From Rhizobacter sp. Root1221 (GTDB lineage Bacteria > Pseudomonadota > Gammaproteobacteria > Burkholderiales > Burkholderiaceae_C), in assembly GCF_001425785.1 (NCBI RefSeq), contig NZ_LMDI01000014.1:133746-180165 (forward strand): a DNA stretch of 46,420 nucleotides, written 5' to 3'. A program made the translations under genes and the position numbers. Below are positions 41,577 to 46,420 of this stretch, piece after piece (within the stretch, counting starts at the first letter, position 1; every line of letters begins with the position of its first letter). The notes below the pieces were generated by a model. That model was not told the DNA's origin. It did not search any database and worked only from the letters and a program-made list of their open reading frames with translations.

Positions 41577-42299
41577 TCAATGCACCGGCGCCTGCAGCAA
41601 CCATGCCGCCAGGGCCAACGACACGCGCGCGGGCGCCTCCATGGTGGTCATGTGGCCGGCCTCCTCCACCACCGCCAGGCGCGAACCGGGGATCAACTCA
41701 TGCATCTGCTCGTGGCGCCACAGGGGGCTCCAGGCATCCTGCCGCCCGCAAAGCAGCAACACGGGGCAATCCACATCCTTGAGCACGGGCCGGGCGTCTG
41801 GGCGGGCCAGCAGCGCCTCGATCTGCGCTTCGAAGATGGCCGGGGTCTTGCGCCCGATCATGTCGAGCACCGCATCGAACAGCGGCGTGTTCCTGCGCGA
41901 CGGATGCACCATGCCCTGCGCCCACTGGCGCCCCATGGCACGCATGCCCTCCTGCTGCGCCAGCTTCAGCAGCGCCATGCGCTGCGCGCGTTCCACGGCC
42001 CCGGCTTCCCCGGGCGCCAGCGGGTCCATGCCCGTGTCGAGCAAGGCCAGCCGCTCGATGCGGTGCGGCGCCAGGCGCATCATTTCCAGTGCCACGCGCC
42101 CCCCCATGGAGTGGCCCGCCAGCGAGAAACGGGGCGCTTTCGTGTGCGCGAGAACCTGTTGCGCCATCGCCGTGATCGACGACAGCAAGCCGAACGATGC
42201 CACCTCGCAACGCACTTGCGTCAAGTCCCGGCATTGCGCATTCCAGACTGCCTCGTCGCAGAGCAATCCCGGCAGAAAAACCAACACGGGCGCATTCAT
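41577..42299 (-). CDS. Alpha/beta hydrolase
   Basis: A 240-residue alpha/beta hydrolase with nucleophile elbow GHSMGG, acid in LLCGRQDAWSP and His in EEAGHMTTMEAP, all intact; oxyanion block VFLPGLLCDEAVW. It resembles esterase or carboxymethyl-ester hydrolase members. Convergent with marR, ten bases apart, so not in the main operon. A role in releasing hydroxycinnamates from esters is plausible only from context. The start MNAPVLVF is chosen to match the family; an earlier in-frame ATG exists at 42362. Confidence 0.82.
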   Translation of the reverse strand: MNAPVLVFLPGLLCDEAVWNAQCRDLTQVRCEVASFGLLSSITAMAQQVLAHTKAPRFSLAGHSMGGRVALEMMRLAPHRIERLALLDTGMDPLAPGEAGAVERAQRMALLKLAQQEGMRAMGRQWAQGMVHPSRRNTPLFDAVLDMIGRKTPAIFEAQIEALLARPDARPVLKDVDCPVLLLCGRQDAWSPLWRHEQMHELIPGSRLAVVEEAGHMTTMEAPARVSLALAAWLLQAPVH

Positions 42300-42438
42300 T
42301 CCCACCCTTTCATCGGCCTGAATCGGCACGTCGATTGAAAGACCGGCCGTGCCGCTGCACATGCCGGGTTCATGGGAGCCAAGCTTGCGTCAGACCCGGC
42401 GGCAAGTCGAATGACTTGGCCGCCTCCAGGTATGCGTT

Positions 42439-43710
42439 TCAGCTATCGCTCGATGCCTCGCGCATCGCGGCCAGCACCGCTGCAAGGTCCGACGACGGGT
42501 CATCGCTCTCGCGCAGCGCAACGCCGATGGAGCGCATGGTCTGCGGCAGCGCGACCGGCACCAGGCACACCAGGCCAGCCAGCGCATCGGCCCGCGCCTG
42601 GCGCAGCGAGGTGAGCGCCAGGCGATCGGTCGTGCCCACCATGGCGCGCGCGAGCGTCGTGTTGTTGGTCTGCAGGGTTTGTCCGGGCCCCGGCAAGCCC
42701 TGCGCAGCAAAGGCTTCGAGCAATGCGAGGCTGGCAGGCGTGCCGTTGGGCGGCATCACCCAGTCCCATTGCAGCAAGTGCCGCAGGGCCAGGGACCGGC
42801 GCGCCAGGCAGGGATGGCCGGGCCGCGCGATGATGGCCAGCGGCTCATCGAACAGCGCTTCCTGCCGCACGCCGGCCGCCGCTGGGCGCAAGGCGCCCAC
42901 GATCACATCGATGTCGGCATGGCTCAGTTGCCGCAACAGGCTCTCGTACGTGCCGTCGATCACCACCACCTCGACCTCGGGATGCGCCTGCGTCACCGCC
43001 TGGATGGCTTGCGGCAGGAACAGCGTGACCGACAGCGGCAAGGCGCCGATGACCACACGGCCGCGTACGTTGCCGTGCCAGCTGGCAATGTCGCTTTCCA
43101 TCGCGCGCATTTCCGCGAAGGCGAGCTTGACCCGCCGCAGCATGGCCTCGCCCGCATCGGTGAGCCGCGTGCCGCGCACCGACTTCCAGAGCAACCTGGC
43201 GCGTGCCAGGGATTCCAGGTCGCGCAAGGCCCTGTGGACAGATGGCTGACTCTGGCCCAACGCTTGCGCCGCATGCGCCTCGCTGGCCGATGCCGCAATG
43301 GCGACCAGCGCCTTCAACGAGGCGGCCGACACCGATGCGCAGAAGCGCCCCTGCATGCCATCGCGCCCCTCGCCTTCAGGCATGAGCGCCACGGCTTCGG
43401 TGGCCCCGGCCTCGAGGTGGTCGAACAGCCGCTGTGCCCGCTGCGCGATGCGTGCGCCGAGCACCGTCGCGAACATGCCCCGGGCACCGCGTTCGAACAG
43501 GCTGGCAGCGCAGAACTTCTCTACCTCCAGAACGGCACGCGTGACTGCCGGCTGCGAGAGGCAAAGCATGTCGGCCGCACGCACGGCACTGCCATGGGCC
43601 GCCACCGCCGCCACGCAGCGCAGGCCCTTGAGGCGATCGGCGATGCCTGGCAGTGCGTGCGGCCATCCCGAAGCAGCGCCCGGGCTCATGCGCCCGCCCG
43701 CGGTGTGCAT
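42439..43710 (-). CDS. LysR-type regulator with two tandem HTH domains
   Basis: A 423-residue protein, about 120 longer than usual LysR regulators. Two LysR-type helix-turn-helix domains are visible: first at about 28-85 (LRCVAAVAAHGSAVRAADML, LSQPAVTRAVLEVEKF, LFERGARGMF), second at about 131-190 (LKALVAIAASASEAHAAQAL, SQPSVHRALRDLESL, GTRLTDAGEAML). A single effector-binding domain follows (about 215-420). The start ATG at 43710 has GGGAG six bases upstream. It closes the right side of the island and is the candidate activator of the ligAB operon or of the neighbouring hydrolase. Confidence 0.85.
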   Translation of the reverse strand: MHTAGGRMSPGAASGWPHALPGIADRLKGLRCVAAVAAHGSAVRAADMLCLSQPAVTRAVLEVEKFCAASLFERGARGMFATVLGARIAQRAQRLFDHLEAGATEAVALMPEGEGRDGMQGRFCASVSAASLKALVAIAASASEAHAAQALGQSQPSVHRALRDLESLARARLLWKSVRGTRLTDAGEAMLRRVKLAFAEMRAMESDIASWHGNVRGRVVIGALPLSVTLFLPQAIQAVTQAHPEVEVVVIDGTYESLLRQLSHADIDVIVGALRPAAAGVRQEALFDEPLAIIARPGHPCLARRSLALRHLLQWDWVMPPNGTPASLALLEAFAAQGLPGPGQTLQTNNTTLARAMVGTTDRLALTSLRQARADALAGLVCLVPVALPQTMRSIGVALRESDDPSSDLAAVLAAMREASSDS

Positions 43711-43878
43711 GCCGTCTCCCTCACCGCGTGGGAGACGACTTCCTGCGGGTATTCCCTTCGCCGGCACATGAGAACGGCTCGATCCACAGGATGGCGCCAT
43801 GATGTCGTCGTAGCCGACGAAGCCGGCGCAGGCGGAAAGGGCCAGGGTTGCAGGACGCGAGCCATCTTCGCAACGCCC

Positions 43879-44235
43879 TCAGAGCACGATCGCCCACGTG
43901 TAGCGCACCGCCTGCAACGCGACGAGCCACGTCAGGCCGGCGAAGAACAGCGTGCCCGAGGACAGGAACATCGGAACGATCTGCGTGTGCAGCAGGGGGC
44001 GACCGAGGTACTCGGCCTCGCGGTTCTGCGAACGCTGGATGGTGTTCGCCTCGTGGATCGCGGCGTTCCCTCCGTTGAGCAGCCGACCGGCGCCTAGCAG
44101 CATGAAAGCGGCGCCCACGTACGAGCCAAGGTTGATCAGCGCGGGAAGGCTGCGGCCGTTGAACAACACGATCGCGACGGACACGACGGCGCAGGCGGCG
44201 AGGACGACGAGGTACCTCTTGAGGTTGTCGATCAT
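43879..44235 (-). CDS. Small membrane protein of unknown function
   Basis: A 118-residue protein with three or four hydrophobic segments (about 9-25, 32-50 and 86-110) and a polar middle (AIHEANTIQRSQNREAEYLG). Not recognised as a family. Its ATG overlaps the stop of the upstream gene (ATGA), so the two are co-expressed. Confidence 0.65.
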   Translation of the reverse strand: MIDNLKRYLVVLAACAVVSVAIVLFNGRSLPALINLGSYVGAAFMLLGAGRLLNGGNAAIHEANTIQRSQNREAEYLGRPLLHTQIVPMFLSSGTLFFAGLTWLVALQAVRYTWAIVL

Positions 44236-45203
44236 TTCGGGTTGTCCTGGCCGAGGCGGTCCACGAAAGTCGTCACGGACGCCCGGAGCAGCGGGGCGAC
44301 CTCGGAAGGCGTGCCAGCAGCCGAACTGGTGACCATGGCGACGCGGCCCTTCACGTTGAACAGTTCGGTGTAGACGTTGCCGCCTTCGGGCAGTCGAATC
44401 AGGCCGCAGATGCGATCCGGCCGGTCGCAAGTGATCTGTGGCGTGCCGAGGTCTTGCCGGAAGCTCGCCTTGACGGCGGCGAACTCGGCCTGCCGGATGG
44501 GGCGTGGTCCCTGGCGGACATCATCCACGACCAGCACGAGGAGCCGGGGCATCGCGCCGGAGGCGGCGGTCCCCTTCGGAACGAATGCGCCCACGAAGAG
44601 GCTGGTGTTGACCGCAGGGCCGAGGCGAGGGTCCTTGGTGGGATCCACGAGCAAGGGCTCCCAGCCGGAAGGGGTCGTCAAGACCAGCGAACTCGCCGGT
44701 GACTGGCCCGTGCGGATAGAAACCTCGCCGCGGGGATTGCAGGCGACGGCGCCGTCTTGGCCGGCACGAACGCGCACGGAGAGCGAGCGCAGCCTGACGT
44801 CCGCCCTGGCGCCCGACAGCGCCTGTTCCTCGGCGGTAAACTTCCGTTCCAGCATCAGCCAGTCGTCATCGATTCGGTAATCCACCTCTGCAGGTGGACC
44901 CTTCGGCTGTAGCGTGTCGGGGTCGAGCGAAACGAGCCGCAACCGCCCCTTCTTGACGATCTCGTACGACTGGATGGACTCCGTGCGCTTCGATCCGTAC
45001 TGGCACCGCGAGCGCGCGTGGGTCATGTCGTATTCGAGGACGCAGTCGCCGTTCCGATCACGGTGCGTGTTGTCCTTCAGTGTGACCTGGACGTGCTGGC
45101 TGCGCCAGCAGCCCAGGAGCGAACCGCGGTCTTCGGCGAACGCCACGAGCGGGGCCGCCAGGAGGAGCACGAGGCACCATCGGGTGAATGTGGAAGGTTT
45201 CAT
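44232..45203 (-). CDS. Exported protein of unknown function
   Basis: A 323-residue protein with a signal peptide (STFTRWCLVLLLAAPLVAFA) and a mature part containing several cysteines (GCWRSQ, GDCVLEYD, SRCQYG, ITCDRPDRICGLI). The first 100 mature residues have a lipocalin/THAP4-like GCWR...YD feel, but no family is certain. The start MKPSTF is chosen for the signal peptide; an ATG four codons upstream is possible. It precedes and overlaps the small membrane protein gene. Confidence 0.65.
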   Translation of the reverse strand: MKPSTFTRWCLVLLLAAPLVAFAEDRGSLLGCWRSQHVQVTLKDNTHRDRNGDCVLEYDMTHARSRCQYGSKRTESIQSYEIVKKGRLRLVSLDPDTLQPKGPPAEVDYRIDDDWLMLERKFTAEEQALSGARADVRLRSLSVRVRAGQDGAVACNPRGEVSIRTGQSPASSLVLTTPSGWEPLLVDPTKDPRLGPAVNTSLFVGAFVPKGTAASGAMPRLLVLVVDDVRQGPRPIRQAEFAAVKASFRQDLGTPQITCDRPDRICGLIRLPEGGNVYTELFNVKGRVAMVTSSAAGTPSEVAPLLRASVTTFVDRLGQDNPK

Positions 45204-45307
45204 GCAGATCGCCATGTGAGGGACCTCGGCCTCGCACCGAGGGAAGGAACGACGTGTGCCGTGCATTGGAGCGGTTTTCTCGTCCTGCGTGGGGGTGTCT
45301 CGGGGTT

Positions 45308-45616
45308 CTACAGGTCTTGCCTGGCCTTCAACACCAGGCGCCCGGCGATCGCACCCGCGACACCGCCGGCCACGGCCGCCAAGTAGACCTCGCGGTCGGA
45401 GAGCCAGTGCGCGGTGAAGATGAACTTCAGCAGGATGGCCACGAGGAAAAAGCCGAAGAAGCTGCCGATGCCGGTGTGCAGCTTGGCATCGAGCGTTCTC
45501 GCCCCTTCCTGGTAGGCCATGGAATGGCCCGCGGCTTCATGGATGAGCGTGGTCCCGCAGGTCATGCACCGCACCACGGTGGCGGAGTTGAGGGTGTTGC
45601 ACGTCGGACACTGCAT
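45308..45616 (-). CDS. Zinc-ribbon membrane protein
   Basis: A 102-residue protein with an N-terminal zinc ribbon (CPTC at 3-6, CMTC at 17-20) and two hydrophobic segments near the C-terminus (about 50-66, 77-95), rich in Gly/Ala. Function unknown. An in-frame extension upstream to 45748 is Pro/Arg-rich and probably not translated. Confidence 0.65.
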   Translation of the reverse strand: MQCPTCNTLNSATVVRCMTCGTTLIHEAAGHSMAYQEGARTLDAKLHTGIGSFFGFFLVAILLKFIFTAHWLSDREVYLAAVAGGVAGAIAGRLVLKARQDL

Positions 45617-45789
45617 TTCGGTTTTCCTCCCGCGAGAATGGGGACATGAGCGTCCAGTCCCGGCCGCGACGGGTTCGGGGTCAGGCCTGAAATCTCTGAA
45701 CGGCCTCACGTGGCTGCAAGGAGCTTGCTGCCGTGAAGAAAAGGCCAAGTGCTGACCTGAGTCAATCTAGCACCCCCTCGAAGTTGCGC

Positions 45790-46110
45790 TCATGTCATAG
45801 CGCCTTGCGTTTCAGCAGATGAACGTTTGACGATACCCGAGCCGACGACTCGGGCACCTTCCAGGATGTCGAATTCGACGCCCGGCTGGAGGCTGGAGTA
45901 GTCGACACCTGCATACATGAGACTGAACGTAGCCACGCATCGTCTGCCGAGCGCAAGCTCACCACCGCCAACCAGGCAAACGCCCATGTACGCGCCAACG
46001 GGCCCTACACGGACGTGCGGCCGGTAGCTTCCGTTCGCCAGGGGCACCACGGCCCTGATCCCGTCGGCAAGGATAGAGAACTCGATCTCAACTTCGATAG
46101 AGGGGCGCAT
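45790..46110 (-). CDS. Small protein resembling EF-Tu C-terminal barrel domain
   Basis: A 106-residue protein starting MRPSIEVEIEF. The pattern NGSYRPHVRV, YMGVCLVGGGELALGRRCVA, TFSLMYAGVDYSSLQPGVEF and ARVVGSGIV matches the beta-barrel domain III seen at the end of EF-Tu-like GTPases, here as a stand-alone protein. Such short proteins are widespread but uncharacterised. Confidence 0.6.
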   Translation of the reverse strand: MRPSIEVEIEFSILADGIRAVVPLANGSYRPHVRVGPVGAYMGVCLVGGGELALGRRCVATFSLMYAGVDYSSLQPGVEFDILEGARVVGSGIVKRSSAETQGAMT

Positions 46111-46136
46111 TGCTGGTGCAACCTAACGTCAGCTCG

Positions 46137-46343
46137 ATGGAACGGCTAGCAGTGTTTTCCAACCAGCTGCTCGTGAACTCTCGGAAAACAAGCCGCGCAA
46201 ATTGGCACGAATGGAACTTGCGTGAATTCAACATCGCTGAACTTCTTAGCGCAAGAAGGACAGAGCAAGCCCATCAGCTCTGGAAATTCTCCTTGGACAA
46301 CCGCGGCTTTGGACATGAGATCGTAAGCTCCCCCAACCAGTAG
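46137..46343 (+). other. Doubtful short reading frame before an IS end
   Basis: A frame of 68 codons (MERLAVFSNQ start) ends in TAG just where the IS-associated sequence begins. The region is visibly richer in A and T than the rest of the window. I do not recognise the protein; it may be a non-coding stretch or a remnant cut by the insertion. Confidence 0.25.
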
Positions 46344-46390
46344 ACACCTGAATCTGGAGAATGCGGCCTCACAAGGAAGACGAGGACGCG

Positions 46391-46420
46391 ATGAGAAAGA
46401 GCAAGTTCAGCGAGAGCCAG
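46391..46420 (+). mobile_element. Start of an IS3-type transposase (OrfA), cut by right edge
   Basis: The last ten codons read MRKSKFSESQ, the usual beginning of IS3-family OrfA helix-turn-helix proteins, preceded by AGGAAGACGAGGACGCG as leader. A TG at 46349 could be the left end of the element, but the inverted repeat cannot be confirmed without the other end. Confidence 0.65.

Noticed and set aside
45224-45242. Small hairpin CCTCGG-N7-CCGAGG as a terminator
   Set aside because: Only a six-base stem without a T-run; too weak to annotate with confidence.

Overview
The window reads as chromosomal DNA of a high-GC betaproteobacterium, most likely a member of the Burkholderiales. This rests on family knowledge: an Hrp2-type (Ralstonia/Xanthomonas-like) type III secretion system (T3SS), CoA-dependent phenylpropanoid catabolism with 4,5-cleavage of protocatechuate, and strongly GC-biased third codon positions. 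No rRNA, tRNA or CRISPR array was seen, and the exact genus cannot be fixed from the sequence.

Region 1 (1-9447) is part of an Hrp2 T3SS. Two operons diverge from about 1779-2033. The minus-strand one is sctO/hrpB7 - sctT/hrcT - harpin-like gene (cut by the left edge). The plus-strand one is hrcU - hrcV - hpaP - hrcQ - hrcR - hrcS - hpaA-like - hpaB-like, almost all translationally coupled, ending in a perfect hairpin. The shared intergenic region carries a perfect plant-inducible-promoter (PIP) box for the minus operon and a near-perfect one for the plus operon, both with a correctly spaced -10.

Region 2 (9465-20260) holds three tandem paralogous TonB-dependent receptors with STN signalling domains and no FecI/FecR partner in view. 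They are followed by a divergent sensor kinase/response regulator pair and a small exported DUF4440-like protein.

Region 3 (20332-26000) is ordinary housekeeping/accessory sequence: a DeoR repressor divergent from a NudK-like Nudix hydrolase, a DUF2007 membrane protein with five EF-hand-like loops, an AAA ATPase, DUF2164 and DUF1294 proteins, and a LysR/EamA exporter pair.

Region 4 (26080-43710) is a catabolic island for lignin-type phenylpropanoids. One long minus-strand operon runs from a crotonase through an ADP-forming acyl-CoA synthetase, an amidohydrolase-fold enzyme, an aromatic aldehyde dehydrogenase, a coniferyl-alcohol-dehydrogenase-like SDR, a DUF1302/DUF1329/YCF48/RND envelope module, an NTF2-fold protein and LigA/LigB. 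It ends in the last ~60 codons of a Rieske oxygenase, a pseudogene that would have been the demethylase/hydroxylase step. A divergent MarR regulator with a palindromic operator, an alpha/beta hydrolase and a LysR-type regulator with two HTH domains complete it. The inferred logic is side-chain oxidation, CoA activation, chain shortening to a vanillate/protocatechuate-type acid, then extradiol ring cleavage; later ring-cleavage steps are outside the window.

Region 5 (43879-46420) carries small membrane, exported and zinc-ribbon proteins of unknown function and an EF-Tu-domain-like protein, then the first codons of an IS3-type transposase at the right edge.
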